Shown: positions 1 through 30,275 of the stretch, piece by piece
Position numbering within the stretch: position 1 is the stretch's first letter
Layout of the letters: each line of letters opens with the position of its first letter
DNA from: Amorphochlora amoebiformis
Taxonomy: Eukaryota; Cercozoa; Chlorarachniophyceae
Direction of reading: 5' to 3'
Length of the DNA: 64,000 nucleotides
Assembly: GCA_054601695.1 (NCBI GenBank)
Contig: BAAHQB010000382.1
Span: forward strand, 78,373-142,372
Notes under the pieces: generated by a model
The model's input: the letters and a program-made list of their open reading frames with translations, nothing else
Databases searched by the model: none
What the model was told of the DNA's origin: nothing
Position numbers and translations under genes: made by a program

Positions 1-138
1 TTTTCGATAGGGCTAGGTTAGGGTTAAGGTGAGATTGGGTTAGGGTTAGAGTGAGTTTGGATTAGCGCTAGGGTTTGGGGTTGGGGTTAGGGTTAAGTTG
101 AAGTTTGGGTTAGGGCTGGGTTAGGGTTAGGTGTATAC
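1..138 (+). repeat. Degenerate telomere-like TTAGGG repeat block
   Basis: The G-rich strand reads as imperfect TTAGGG/TTAGGGT units (GGTTAGGG, GGGTTTGGGG, GGTTAAGG) with many substitutions. It is interstitial rather than a chromosome end, because genes lie on its right side and the units are heavily mutated. Similar blocks recur in introns and spacers throughout the window in both orientations. Confidence 0.85.
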
Positions 139-249
139 ATATATAATATGTATATATATATATATATACAGTATATATATATATATATATATATCTCCTA
201 TATGTGCATATATACATATATATATACACATATATATGTACTTGCAGAT

Positions 250-4069
<3,820 letters not shown>

Positions 4070-4231
4070 CCCTCCCGGGGGACAACGACCCCTTCTGGGT
4101 GTCATTTGCCGTATGTGACTGGGTGGTGACGTCACGCATCACGTCACGTAATCCAAGTCGAGTTTTAACTTTTCGCATCTGTGGAACTGTCATCTGTGGA
4201 ACCGGAAGAGAGTTGGGGAAAACTAACGGCA
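4070..4231. promoter_or_regulatory. Divergent intergenic region between gene 1 and NME7
   Basis: These 162 bp separate two oppositely oriented start codons and contain no TA tract. A GTGACGTCACGC segment, repeated in part as CATCACGTCACG, sits near 4127-4146 and contains a CRE/ATF-like palindrome TGACGTCA. A shared bidirectional promoter is inferred from position and composition only. Confidence 0.4.
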
Positions 4232-5581
4232 ATGCAGAAACCAACTAATGAAAACGTGTACTCCTTCAATGTCGAATATTTTGACAAAATGGCATCGTTA
4301 GTGCGGCAGTATACTCTCTTTTATCACCTGCAAGACGGGATGATTGAGATGTACGACCCCAAGAACCGTCGAACGTTTCTGAAAAAGTGCAATTATGACA
4401 AGATCAGCCTCAAACACCTTTACGTCGGCTCCAAGATTTCCGTTTACTCGAGACAGTTAACAATAGTGTCGTATGGAGACATCTTCACTGAAAAATCTCT
4501 GCGAAAGGCAAATGCAAAGGGCTTGTGCATTGTCAAAGCACCTGCTTATCACCTTGCCGGAAGCTTGCTGGCAGCCTTGTTGAACGACGGTTTCCAACTA
4601 ACCAACGCGAAGCTGTGCAAATTGACATTGGAGCAAGCCTCCAAAATCGTATCAACCAAGCACCAATCTGGCGAAGCCAAGAGCTTAGCTGAGGGCCCGG
4701 TGTTTGCCTTCGGATTTAGGCGCAATGACTCAGTCGCCATCCTAAATGAAATCTGTGGATTTTCAGGCAAGCCTATGGACTCAAAGATTCGTAAGATACT
4801 ATCAAAGCTCCCCGGGGATGCTGCTCTTCATGTGTCTATGGATCCTAATACGGTCCAAGACTCTTTGGACTATATTTTTGGCAAGAGCATATACTCCAGT
4901 GCTTCACTCAAAGATTGCACTTTATGCTGTATCAAGCCACAGGCAGTGAATGATGGCTACACGGGTCAGATTATAGAAGCTATTCTAGGCCAAGGGTACC
5001 AAATTTCAGGTTGCGAAATGTTTCGACTTGATTACGAGGCTGCCAGAGGTATAGAAATCTGATAAATTGTTGTTGTCGAGTAAGGTGGTATGTAAGTATT
5101 TACTAAACCAGAGTCATGGTTGCATGTGCTACAACGACCAATGTACATGTTTACACTACTAAAATATATAACACGTACCATGAATTCTAGTGTACATATT
5201 TACACGTATCCTTTTCATGCTTGCATGGGTCGTTAACACAACACAAATATTTAATAGCAACTGCTAACTACTTTTGATCTTTCAGAGTTCTTGGAGGTCT
5301 ATGACACAGTGGTGCCTCATTTTGGCCCCATGGTGAAACATATGGCTGAAGGGCCCGTTGTGGCACTGGAGATTAGGTCAAAGGATGGTCAGTCAGTAAA
5401 GAACTTCCGTCAGTTCGCTGGTCCTGCAGATCCAGTTGTCGCGCGGCACATTCGCCCTTACACATTGCGGGCGAAGTTTGGGAAGGATCGAGTAGCTAAC
5501 GGTATCCATTGCACGGATCTTCCTGAAGACGGCGTCCTTGAGAGTGAGTTTTTTTTCAGCATACTTCAAAAAGCAAAATGA
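4232..5581 (+). CDS. NME7: NME7-type protein: DM10 domain plus two nucleoside diphosphate kinase domains
   Basis: The two exons are 4232-5048 and 5286-5581 (TGA stop), giving 370 residues; the human protein is about 376. Residues ~8-90 form the DM10 domain (ENVYSFNVEYFD, YDPKNRRTFLKK). NDPK domain A starts near residue 97 (LCIVKAPAYHL) and NDPK domain B near 240 (LCCIKPQAV). Domain B keeps the catalytic His in NGIHCTDLPEDG, the family signature. Domain A keeps a His in the equivalent place (AALHVSMD). The splice junction joins GCCAGAG to AGTTCTTGG and restores EAAREFLEVYD. In known organisms NME7 binds ciliary microtubules and the gamma-tubulin complex, so the host probably builds cilia or flagella. 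The first ATG is used because upstream in-frame codons have no Met. Its single 237-bp intron lacks TA repeats, unlike almost all others here. Confidence 0.95.
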
Positions 5582-5839
5582 TTCGGATGAAAAAGTTCTA
5601 AACTAATTATTCATCAAACCAATTTAGATCTAGCGTAAGGCTCGGTTGCGGCGTACACCTACACCTACTACTAGTACTAGCTAGACTAGTATAGCTAGCC
5701 TAGTTTTAGTAGGTAGGACATATAGCATCTCGCTCGAGCATACATACATCGCGATGAGGTATCTACTAGATCTAGAGACTAGAGCCAGTCAACAGTCTAG
5801 AGAGTCACTATGATCAGTGCATCACAGTTAATCACTATC

Positions 5840-5875
<36 letters not shown>

Positions 5876-5942
5876 TATACATACATAAATAAAAAATGTA
5901 TATATATATATATTTATATATATATGGTATAATTATATATTA

Positions 5943-5984
<42 letters not shown>

Positions 5985-6415
5985 TGAATATCTAGAACAT
6001 TGAAGGAAATTATAATCATTATATTAGATATCATTGTTCAATAATTATTAATTTTCACACCAACAGCATGATATACAAATATGTAATTAAGTATCAAATC
6101 AGATGCTAACTTAGTAACTACTATCCATCATGTACAGATAGACGGTAGCTATAATATATTGTTGCCTGGTATTACACACTGTACCATCATTGAACTGTTT
6201 GAACAGTGTGTAACTGTACTCTGTATACTCGAGTCCCGATATACATGTACACGAAAACGTACTACTGTATACATATATGTCTAGTATATATACACTACTA
6301 TAACTATAATAAACAACTCACCCTGCGCATAAATAAAACTTGAACACAGCTTCGGGACACAGCTTCGGATCTTGCATTGAATTTTACCTTTACTTCTAAG
6401 AATATACAACTAAAA
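5582..6415. other. Spacer between NME7 and the MBL-fold gene
   Basis: This AT-rich spacer holds a cluster of CTAG/ACTAG words (5635-5715), a GA-TA microsatellite (5838-5985) and an 11-bp perfect inverted repeat with a 20-nt loop (6172-6182 against 6203-6213). I see no gene in it. A minus-strand frame over 6304-6528 overlaps the start exon of the next gene and is discounted. Confidence 0.6.
6172..6213. repeat. Perfect 11-bp inverted repeat (hairpin)
   Basis: TTACACACTGT at 6172-6182 pairs perfectly with ACAGTGTGTAA at 6203-6213 across a 20-nt loop. It lies about 200 bp upstream of the MBL gene start. Its role is unknown; it could be a promoter element or chance. Confidence 0.5.
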
Positions 6416-18833
<12,418 letters not shown>

Positions 18834-19253
18834 CTTAGACTCTAGACGGCGCGGTTATTACTAGCATTATGGAACAGCCAAAATTTAATTTAATTAAAAT
18901 ACTGCGTATACACCTAGTACAACAGCTATTTTGCTATCATTGAAGTGGTCGGGCTACATGTATGATAATATCAAATATATCATGATTATGATATGTAATA
19001 TTTGTATAAAGAATACGCATTATTTATTAGTATTAGTCAATATAGTATTTTCATGGGCGGGTTCCACCTTAATAATATGATCTCCACTAGTCTTTTGTCT
19101 ATTTACATGTAGATATTGATATGGCCTTGAAAAACAAAAATATATATATGTTAAGGTAAACATAATGATACATACTAACTAGTAGTATATGAAAATACAA
19201 TATTTAAAATACGATCACGTATTATATGTATATTACTAGATTATATACCATAG

Positions 19254-19284
<31 letters not shown>

Positions 19285-19387
19285 TTGTATGTTTCATGAA
19301 TGATCGGATATTTATACATATACACACATATATATATGTGTGTATATGACGATATAAACAATGTATTGTACATATATATATAAAGAA

Positions 19388-19420
<33 letters not shown>

Positions 19421-19443
19421 TAATATTATTTATATATTTTCTA

Positions 19444-19495
<52 letters not shown>

Positions 19496-19556
19496 AATAC
19501 ATATACATATATATTATATAGATGTACATATATCTGTATATATATATATATATATG

Positions 19557-19597
<41 letters not shown>

Positions 19598-20216
19598 CAT
19601 ATATATGTATTTTACGCCGCTCTTTTGGATTATATAGTATGCTAGATATACTAATGATTAGCGCATTGCTGGTAATCGTTGAGATATACGGTACAGCAAT
19701 TATCAGATAGTGACACGGCAAGTCGTCGGCAACCGTGTAGTTTATACATACAAATTATATCACGATGAATGAATTTGACTGCTTCATGTTTCACAATGTA
19801 CTACATGCTACACACTCAGTGTATCTCTTGTCCCACACCGACGTCGCAGAAGGTTTCTTGCATCTAGCGTGTTTCTTTCCCAACACACAACAAAAGTGAG
19901 TACCTCAATACAATTTTCTTAGACTTTGAAGCTTAATTGAGGGTTTAAATTTCCACATAAACCACTAGGTCTCCCTGCGATGACTGACTCCCTTGGGTGA
20001 GTCGCGCAAAAACAGTTAAACTCGAGTAAAGACAGCTTAACGGTGCAGGAAAACCTCAAGATGTTTGAATAAATGGTAGTTATTAATACACAGACGGATC
20101 TGGAGGTGTCCAGATAACGCATCAAAGAGCTGTATGACAGACAGGGGAGACGGGGAAGCGAACTCATACTGGCGTGACACAGAGCTGCATCACGCCTATG
20201 TCACAGACTTGTGACA
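18834..20216. other. Spacer between the MBL gene and the UIM-DysF gene
   Basis: The first 400 bp is AT-rich unique sequence and 19255-19610 is TA microsatellite. From 19615 to 20216 the sequence is unique and more balanced, as expected for a promoter or 5' UTR. A 44-codon ATG frame (19765-19899) ends at AAG-TGA, overlapping a good donor word (AAAAGTGAGT), but extending through the next acceptor meets a stop at once. I do not call it a gene. Confidence 0.5.
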
Positions 20217-20885
20217 ATGATTTTCGAATCCCCGGCAGCTGTAATTAATCCCGGGATTCGACACCGGATGGAGGGCGTTCGAACGGAGGCTACCGATGAC
20301 GAGCTGGCGAGGGCCATCGCCGCCTCCCTCAAGACAGCAGAAGCCGAGAAAAATATGAGGGAGGGTTTGAAGAAAAATGAAATCTTTTGGGATACTCCGA
20401 TTCCGAAAGGGGAGGGAAGACACAAGGGGATGAAGAAGGTTTGAATTTGACTGCATTCTCTCTTTGAGGGGCTAGGAAGGCAGTTTAGTTGGAGGGAAGT
20501 CATAAAGTAGCAGTAGGGTTGTGCGAAGGGAGGTATTTGCATGTTATATAGACCTGTAAATGTAATATTTTGTTAATTGCCTATTTTTTCAAGGAGGAAG
20601 AGAAAGGCAAGGAAGAGAAGCGGATTCGGGTGTTCGAGGAGGCGTTCGAGAACCAGCGGTTTTATCCACTCTCGAAGTATGTTTCTTACATTAGATGTCC
20701 ATATGTCCGCATAACATCTACACACACACAGGTGGAGCAATACCCTTCTCCCCACGGATCGATATGCATGGAGCTCACGTGACGGAAAGGTCTCGGGTTA
20801 GGTTACGATAACGGTTGTAAAATATGATTGTAATTCTGGGTAGAAAAATGCCTTTTCTTCCACACATCTTTCAGAATTTACTCTG

Positions 20886-20922
<37 letters not shown>

Positions 20923-21589
20923 TACATACGTATATATTATATACATATTATATAATATAAAAATATATATATATATATATATATTATGTGTGTGTGTGTG
21001 TATGTGTATGTATTTTCACTGTTGTGTCACCCGCAACCGTCGCACACACAAGAAAGACCTCGTACGTAGACATCTTCTCAACCTCCGTGGAGATACTAAC
21101 CTTCTCAGTCTTCATAAAATGAGACAATCTCATATCCCTACGGGCCTGCTGCTTATAATATATGTATAAGTTTACATATAAATATATATATGTAATGTAC
21201 ATATTTACTCATCTTTATATTATCTAAATATGTGTATTTTATTATATACACGTATGTACACATATATAATATATATATATATATATATATACATATATCA
21301 GAAGGAGCGCAAGCTATCCGAGGTGAAACTTCCCAAATATTGGCGATGGGACAACAACTGGAAGTATTACAAATAAATATGTGTATGTATATGTACCATT
21401 TAGGTATACTAATTATACTTTCATAAAATTTTACATTAAATAACGTTTATATATATATATATAATTCGTAGTATCATATTGGTATATGTATATATTTTAA
21501 AATGTAAAATTACATGAAAATATAATTAATTTACATACATGGTATACATATGTATATTGTGCACATATATACACTATATGTATATACGT

Positions 21590-21644
<55 letters not shown>

Positions 21645-21694
21645 CATATTTTTAATATGTACATATATAAAATAATTATATGTACACATTATTT

Positions 21695-21737
<43 letters not shown>

Positions 21738-22178
21738 ATAAATATAATATATTCACATATATGTTATATGTACATTAGTGTATACACATAAACCATTTAT
21801 ACATATACACTACATCCTAACTAGCCTAAGTCCAACCCTACCCTAACGTAATGCCTACCCTTCCTACTCCTAACCCAATGGCCATGTGGCGGACATGAGG
21901 CTACGGCATGCTGAATGAGCTTATTCTAATCGCAGGCTAATCATTGATCCCAAGTCCACAGACAAACATGTAACTAACTATAGCCCAGACCCTAGACCCT
22001 AACCTCAACTTCAAACCCAGATATGAGTAAGGGACTGACTTGAAAGTCAACCTGAGGGTTAGGATAAAGGTCTAGGTGCTTGCTTAAGGAATGTAACCGT
22101 AGGGCTGGGAGTATGCGGTCGACTTCCAATTTAAGTACCACTCAAAGCCTACCACAGGTGCTGTACGAGTAAAACTTC

Positions 22179-22215
<37 letters not shown>

Positions 22216-22367
22216 TATATACATATATACATATATATAATATACATATACATATATACATATATACACATATATATACACACATATACAACATTTACAT
22301 TGATTTATATATGACACATATATATAATATGCAACAATTATAAAATGTGATATGTGCATGGAATATA

Positions 22368-22436
<69 letters not shown>

Positions 22437-22833
22437 TATATATAGTACACATACATTATGTAGAATGTAGAATATGCGTCTACATACGTATGTATTGTAC
22501 GATATTTTATATACATGTATGTACATATATACGATTGACACAGTCATATGTACTACAGGTCACACAAATATAGATAACATCCATGAAAATCGGTGTGTTA
22601 ACTTAGCCCACTCCTAACCCATACGCAACCTTAATCCTAACCCAACCTAATCTAAACCCAGCTGATTTTGTTCGCCGCCGTCGATATGAACGCATGCGAT
22701 CCTGTATTCATCTCCCGGTTGCCCTAACCCTAAACTTAACCTTGATCTAACCGTAGCTCTAACGCTAACCTAACCGTGACCCTTAGGGTAAAAGTAGCTT
22801 ACCAGTGGCGAATCGCGCTGTTTCATTAAGTGA
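20217..22833 (+). CDS. UIM plus dysferlin (DysF) domain protein
   Basis: Exons: 20217-20438, 20594-20676, 20732-20789, 21302-21363, 21936-21969, 22103-22157, 22662-22717, 22798-22833 (TGA), giving 201 residues. Residues 26-42 ([17 protein letters not shown]) fit a ubiquitin-interacting motif: acidic start, central Ala-x-x-x-Ser, acidic end. Residues ~92-188 match a whole DysF domain: FENQRFYP, then [36 protein letters not shown] and finally [12 protein letters not shown]. The spaced Trp residues and closing Arg cluster are the domain's hallmarks. DysF domains occur in dysferlin/myoferlin, TECPR1, Pex30-type peroxins and Spo73, usually on proteins acting at membranes, so a ubiquitin-guided role at an organelle membrane is a reasonable inference. 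The strong homology runs through seven exons. The last 11-residue exon rests only on phase and a stop. A minus-strand open frame at 20984-21202 lies in an intron and is discounted. Confidence 0.88.
22718..22797 (+). repeat. 80-bp intron composed of TAACCC-like repeat
   Basis: From the GTTGCCCTAACCC donor to the AAAAGTAG acceptor, this last UIM-DysF intron is almost entirely degenerate CCCTAA/CTAACC units with no unique core. Its call depends on the final exon being right. Confidence 0.55.
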
Positions 22834-23130
22834 ATCCAAGGTTATATAGTTAAAAATTAATATATAGATCATTACACACATATGAACATTAAAATATATA
22901 TAAATAATGTATATATAATTTTTTTTATATATTTATACAATGTAAAGGCGTAGTTTTGTATTTCAAAATTAATATTTAGATATATACACACATATAAATA
23001 TTAAGATTTATATGTAAATAGTATGTATATATTTTTTCCTATATATTTATGTTATGTGAAATTGCTGTTTTGAATCTGTACCGTATGATGTTAATTATAT
23101 GTAAATACATTGTTATATATATGTACATAT

Positions 23131-23196
<66 letters not shown>

Positions 23197-23243
23197 TATT
23201 TAAAATATATATACATATATATATATATATATTGGAAATATAT

Positions 23244-23291
<48 letters not shown>

Positions 23292-23403
23292 ATAGACGTG
23301 CGTGAACAAACTCACATATGCAAATACGTGGAACATAATATATATATATATATATATATATATAATGTATACATACATATATATTTATTTATATATTTGT
23401 GCG

Positions 23404-23439
<36 letters not shown>

Positions 23440-23581
23440 ACATAGTGTATACAAAAGTATCTATTTCATATTATTAATTTATGTATACAAAAGATATATA
23501 TCATACAATATATATATAATATATATATAGAATATATATTATATAAATATATATGTATTCGCGATACCGAGAAGATATAGA
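22834..23581. other. Spacer before the RBR ligase gene
   Basis: This is AT-rich sequence with TA tracts at 23128-23292 and 23336-23435 and no exon-like island. A short unique stretch precedes the proposed RBR start codon at 23582. Confidence 0.6.
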
Positions 23582-23662
23582 ATGGCTAGACGATCAAACA
23601 TGACTCTTGTATATTATGTGTAAATATATACATATAAATATATGTATGTATATATATATATT

Positions 23663-23694
<32 letters not shown>

Positions 23695-23955
23695 CATGTA
23701 CATATATATATATATATATATAAATATGTATGCAATATATATGTATGTATGTGTAAATGTATTATATATATATTTGTATATTACATCAGCGCGAAGAATC
23801 TAAAGATCTAGCCGATGAAATGAAACAACTCAAACCTGAGGAACAGAAAGTCTATATATTTTTATACACGCGTACGTATTTGAATGTATTTGTATAATAT
23901 CTAGTTATTATTTATATATACGTATGAGCATCTACCTAATATATATATATGTATT

Positions 23956-23993
<38 letters not shown>

Positions 23994-24019
23994 TATGTAT
24001 ATATGTGTGTGTGTGTATA

Positions 24020-24078
<59 letters not shown>

Positions 24079-24289
24079 ATGTATAAATATTGTATGTAAG
24101 TATGTTTATTATATAATAAAACATCTGTATATGCATATGCATGTATGGAAGGTATGTGCGTATGCGTAGATGTATACACATACTGTATAGATATATGTGT
24201 GTGGTGTATATGCATAATCTAAGTACCTATATATGTACATATGTAGAGAAAGATACAAATGATATATTGTATGCATACGTATATATCTG

Positions 24290-24339
<50 letters not shown>

Positions 24340-24357
24340 TTATGTGTATATACATAC

Positions 24358-24428
<71 letters not shown>

Positions 24429-24445
24429 AATATATATTACATATT

Positions 24446-24476
<31 letters not shown>

Positions 24477-24720
24477 ATATGTATGCATATATACAGATAC
24501 AGATAAATAAATATATGAATCGAATGCCTAGCCTAACCTTTCCATCGATAACTATCCCCAAACACTAAACTCTCTCATTAACCCTGTAGGCTATAGCTGA
24601 GGAGATTAAGAGGGATATGCTAGGTGCTATCAGTTCTTAACCGTTTCAAATCTACTAACTGAATTTACATGGAGACATACACGCATACGAAAATGTATGC
24701 ATGTATGTATATATTTACGT

Positions 24721-24764
<44 letters not shown>

Positions 24765-24794
24765 TAGATAAAATATCACCATATATCTATATAT

Positions 24795-24835
<41 letters not shown>

Positions 24836-25250
24836 CATGTATCTGTGTATATATATATATCATATGTATGGTATATTCAGTGTGACCACGTATACATATA
24901 TATATATATATAATATATGTATATTAATATATATATATATATATATCCATGTATATATCTGTGTGTTGTATATACTTGTGTACACCGACATATATGTAAA
25001 AATATACATTAGTATTCATATATATTACCAGCCCTTGGAGCAAACTCTGAGGAGTTTGAATGTCCTGTTTGCCTGTGCGACACCCCTCCCCTTGCAGGCC
25101 TCAAGTGAGATATGTTATATTTATCAAATACACACACATATATATATATATAATACATATATATATATACACCTATATACGTACATATATATATATATAT
25201 ATATATGTATGTTATATTTATATCAAGATAGCGCCTCAATTGAGCTATAT

Positions 25251-25293
<43 letters not shown>

Positions 25294-25729
25294 TATATGT
25301 ATATGTATATATATAAAATATATATATATATATTTATATGTATACATATATATATACATATTTATATGTAGATAAATATATTTGTGTTGTGTGTGTATCT
25401 CTATGTGTACATATATGTGTGTGTATCTCTATATGTACTATATATACTTACATATATGGGACGGATCTACACATATGTTCTCATACTCATACCTCTACAA
25501 TATCTCATTGCAGTAAGACACTATACTACCCCAAATGGGGAATAGAAAATAGCATATAAGAACACATGTTTCAATAATATCTGAAGTTTTTCTGCTTTCA
25601 GACTCGTATGTGGTCATTATATGTGTCTGGAATGCCTAGCTCAATTCCTGAGGGCGCATATTAATCAATCAAAGGTTGTGCATATGTGTGTGTGTTTGCT
25701 TGTATTATACTTACTTACATGCACAGTAT

Positions 25730-25771
<42 letters not shown>

Positions 25772-25830
25772 TATATACACATATACATATGCATATGTAC
25801 ATATATCACATACTTATTTACCAATATATT

Positions 25831-25867
<37 letters not shown>

Positions 25868-26464
25868 ATGTATAGGTGTGTATTATTAACACATTTCAAA
25901 CTCCAACCAAACACTTAACCTACATAACCTATCCTTTACATCACCCCAAACTCCTAGGTTCTCAAATGCCCCCTCTATGCAGCATGCGGCAAGATTATTT
26001 CCGCCTCTGATGCAAGGCCAAGCACACTACTAACCTTAACATAACCTAACCCTAACCCCAACCTTCACCCCAACCAATTAACTTTATCGATAAACGTGTT
26101 CTCTAATAGTACCTAGCCTCTAGTGTCAGCAGTAATCTGACCATAGCTAGAGAGTACCTTGCCCTATCCTCATCTAACTTAACCGTAACCCTGACCCTGA
26201 ACGATCTGCTGTTATCCCGAACAACACTTAAGCCCCACACAACGGAGGAATCAATGGTCCTCGGACTAAGACATGCTAAATAATCTAATCCTGACTCTGA
26301 ACCTGATCCTAACCTTAAGAAAACTATTTTACAGGTTGGTTCTATCAGCTGGGGAGTGGAGGTATGACAGCAAATATTAAATCTATTTATTTATATATAA
26401 ATATATCTGCATCGAAATCATGTATATGTATTTACGCATATATATGTACGTATACACATATTAC

Positions 26465-26537
<73 letters not shown>

Positions 26538-26673
26538 CATACAATTATAAATATATTATACATATATATATATATACATATGTATATATATACTTATAAT
26601 ATATATATATATGTAATATATATATATATACCGATTTTACATTGATCATGTATATATGTACATATCTAAGTTT

Positions 26674-26761
<88 letters not shown>

Positions 26762-26799
26762 TATACATATACTTATACACATGTATATAAAACATGCTC

Positions 26800-26832
<33 letters not shown>

Positions 26833-27176
26833 ATATATATATATGTGTGTGTGTATCATAATATGTATATGAAAGAAACGTGTATAAAGGTATGCAATAT
26901 ATATATTTATACACATATTATACATATACATATATGTAGACATATGTATAGATATATATAAGTATGTAATATTACAAATATATAAACATATTTATGTCTA
27001 TGTACATGCATAATTGTAGAAAGTGTAAAATTCTATATTTACACATATCCGAATATTCATTTACATGTATAATTGTATATATACACATAATATGTATAAG
27101 TATGTATGTATTTATATGTATAAATATATATTACATACACATACATCTGAGTAAATAGTTACATATGTATATTGAT

Positions 27177-27210
<34 letters not shown>

Positions 27211-27697
27211 GTATGTATACATGTGTATATGTATGTATGTATATGTGTATATATGTATCATAAATCTTATACATGTATATGATGAAACCATAGGTGAAAA
27301 TATATATGTATATATAGATACATATATTTAATAATCAAACCAGAAAATATGTAGCCCTCGAGCAGCTCCAGATACGAAACGAACAAAAGGCTGACCTTAA
27401 CCCTAACCCTAGATTCGAACCCGAACTTCCCAAACCCATATTCTCATCCAACCTGAACCCTACCTTACTAAGCAACCCCTACCCTAATCCCAGCCCTATC
27501 CGTAACCTAATCTGACCGCAACCCTAACCTTAGCCCTACGGACAACAGTATCCTAACCTGATCCTAAATACCGTTATTCACAGGGTGTATTCAACTGTCC
27601 TACTCCTGACTGCCGGAATTCGATTTTCATGTAATTCCACCTAAACATCCAAAATTATTTTTTACATGAAATTTAACCCTAAACTGTTGCTGCTATC

Positions 27698-27756
<59 letters not shown>

Positions 27757-27908
27757 ATGTATATATATATGTGTGTGTGTGCTATACAAACAAGAAACCA
27801 CACTTCTACTAAAGAAGAGGCTACAACAACTTGTACGTGTATGTGTTTATGTATGTATATGTAAGTGTATTCATAGATAACATGTATATATGTAGAGAGA
27901 GAGAGAGG

Positions 27909-27949
<41 letters not shown>

Positions 27950-28087
27950 AGTCAAATATCAGCTAGGGATGGAGGTTTGCGGTAGTGGAGGGGCTAGGTT
28001 TTTTTCGAGTTTGAAGATATAAACTGAAAGGAAAAAGCATATATATATATATATGTAATATATATATATATATACATATATGTATAG

Positions 28088-28119
<32 letters not shown>

Positions 28120-28592
28120 TAAAAACACATACAATATTAATATTAAGATATATATATATGTATTATATAATGATATGACAGAAACGACGTGAAGACCAAC
28201 AAGCAGGGCGGCAGAGACTTCGAGTAATATCCCAATCCTAACCTAAAAGCTACTCCTACTCCTAGCCCTAGCTGCAAGTTATAATCTTAAACCTAATCCG
28301 TGTATGTAGCATTTAAATAGTTGTATATTATGTAGGTATCCCAATCCTAACCCTAAAAAGCTACTCCTAGTCCCAGCCCTAGCTGCAAGTTATAATCTTA
28401 AACCTAATCCGTGTTTGTAGCATTTAAATAGTTGTATATTATGTAGGTGTGTTGTAGTATACATATGAATGTATGCCTATATGTATACATATATATATAT
28501 ATAGATATATAGATTGCAATTATATATAGGTGGAGATGTATGGAGTGCAAGCACACGTGGTGTGCTCGTTGTAAAACAAAGGCTCACCCCAG

Positions 28593-28635
<43 letters not shown>

Positions 28636-28659
28636 TAAATAATGGATACTTATATCTGT

Positions 28660-28698
<39 letters not shown>

Positions 28699-28842
28699 TT
28701 TATGCAAAATATACACAAATATACATGTATGCATATACATGTAAATATACATTATTCATCTATATATATATATATACATATATATATGTGTGTGTGTGTA
28801 TGTATATATATATTTTATTCATTTATATTCTTATGTATGTAG

Positions 28843-28889
<47 letters not shown>

Positions 28890-29778
28890 GTATATTATTT
28901 ATATTTGAGTAGAATACATAATGCATACATATATACATATATATAATACATATATATATATACGAATGTATGTGAAAACGTACATAGATGTAATATATGT
29001 ATGTAAGTATTTTAAGACACTTTTTAATACGTATTCATACATACATACATATATGTATATGTATATATACATATACATATATAAAAATATACACACACAT
29101 CTAGCCTCACATGTGTAGAAAACAAGCAGAAATCGAACTCTTCACAGGCAAGCAACCAACCATAGCCCTTACCCTAACCGTTACCCTAAAACCTAACACA
29201 AACCCCAACCACAACTCATTTAACCCTAACTCTTAACCCTAATCCTAACCCAATCCGAACGTAAACCCAAAACTTATTTCAGGATAATAAAATGCGAGAC
29301 CTCGCCCGGGTACATATTCTAACTCTAACCCCAACCCTGACCATAAATAGAGAGCGTGCATATTGTAGTTGCCCTAGTAGCCTAACCCTAATTCTAACTC
29401 TTAATCCTACTTCTAACCCTAACCCTAATTTTAACCCCAATCTAATTCTAACCCTAACCCTAGTTTCGACCCTTACCCTAATTCTAGCCCTAGCCCTAAC
29501 CCTAAGCCTAAATCTAACCTAACCCTAATTCTAGCCCTAGCCCTAACCCTAATTCTAACCCTAACCCTAACCCTAACCGTAACCCAAACAGTACTATAGC
29601 CCCACACTGTGGGGGAGTCAATGGTCCTCGGACTAAGACATGCTGAATAATCTGATCCTAACCCTAACCCTAACCCTAATTCTAACCGTAACCTTGAACA
29701 GAGGGGAGTCGTACACCAGTGTTTATGCGGCATATATATACAAAGGAATGAGGTATTTTCATTATAATTTGGGTTTTC

Positions 29779-29816
<38 letters not shown>

Positions 29817-29831
29817 TAATCTAAAAATACT

Positions 29832-29869
<38 letters not shown>

Positions 29870-29958
29870 GTATGTACATATGTAGATGCATACTTTTGTC
29901 TTTCGTGTTTTTGTGTTTTGTTTGGTAAAGAAGATGTGATGCATGATATCTAAATATT

Positions 29959-29993
<35 letters not shown>

Positions 29994-30024
29994 GTATATG
30001 TATATATATATATATGAATATTAC

Positions 30025-30056
<32 letters not shown>

Positions 30057-30230
30057 GCAATAATATTATACATATATATATATATATATACATACATGTA
30101 TATATATATGCATTTATATATATCTATTACACTTATTAGGGATGTAAATATATGACCTGCACTCAATGTGGAACTCATTTCTGCTGGTCTGATACTAAAT
30201 GTATCTACAAAAATATTTTATATTATATAT

Positions 30231-30275
<45 letters not shown>

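Noticed and set aside
1-138. True chromosome end
   Set aside because: The TTAGGG units are heavily mutated and similar blocks occur throughout the interior of the window.
5548-5566. Possible tiny GT-AG intron near the NME7 3' end
   Set aside because: Reading through gives the family's normal C-terminus (LESEFFFSILQ), and an intron of about 20 nt is too short.
20984-21202. Minus-strand open frame with a possible GTTAGT donor
   Set aside because: It lies in the intron between UIM-DysF exons 3 and 4. It is isolated, has no partner exons, and the sequence is open on both strands.
29292-29733. Thr/Leu- and Arg/Val-rich open frames on both strands
   Set aside because: They translate degenerate CCCTAA repeat within RBR introns 13 and 14.
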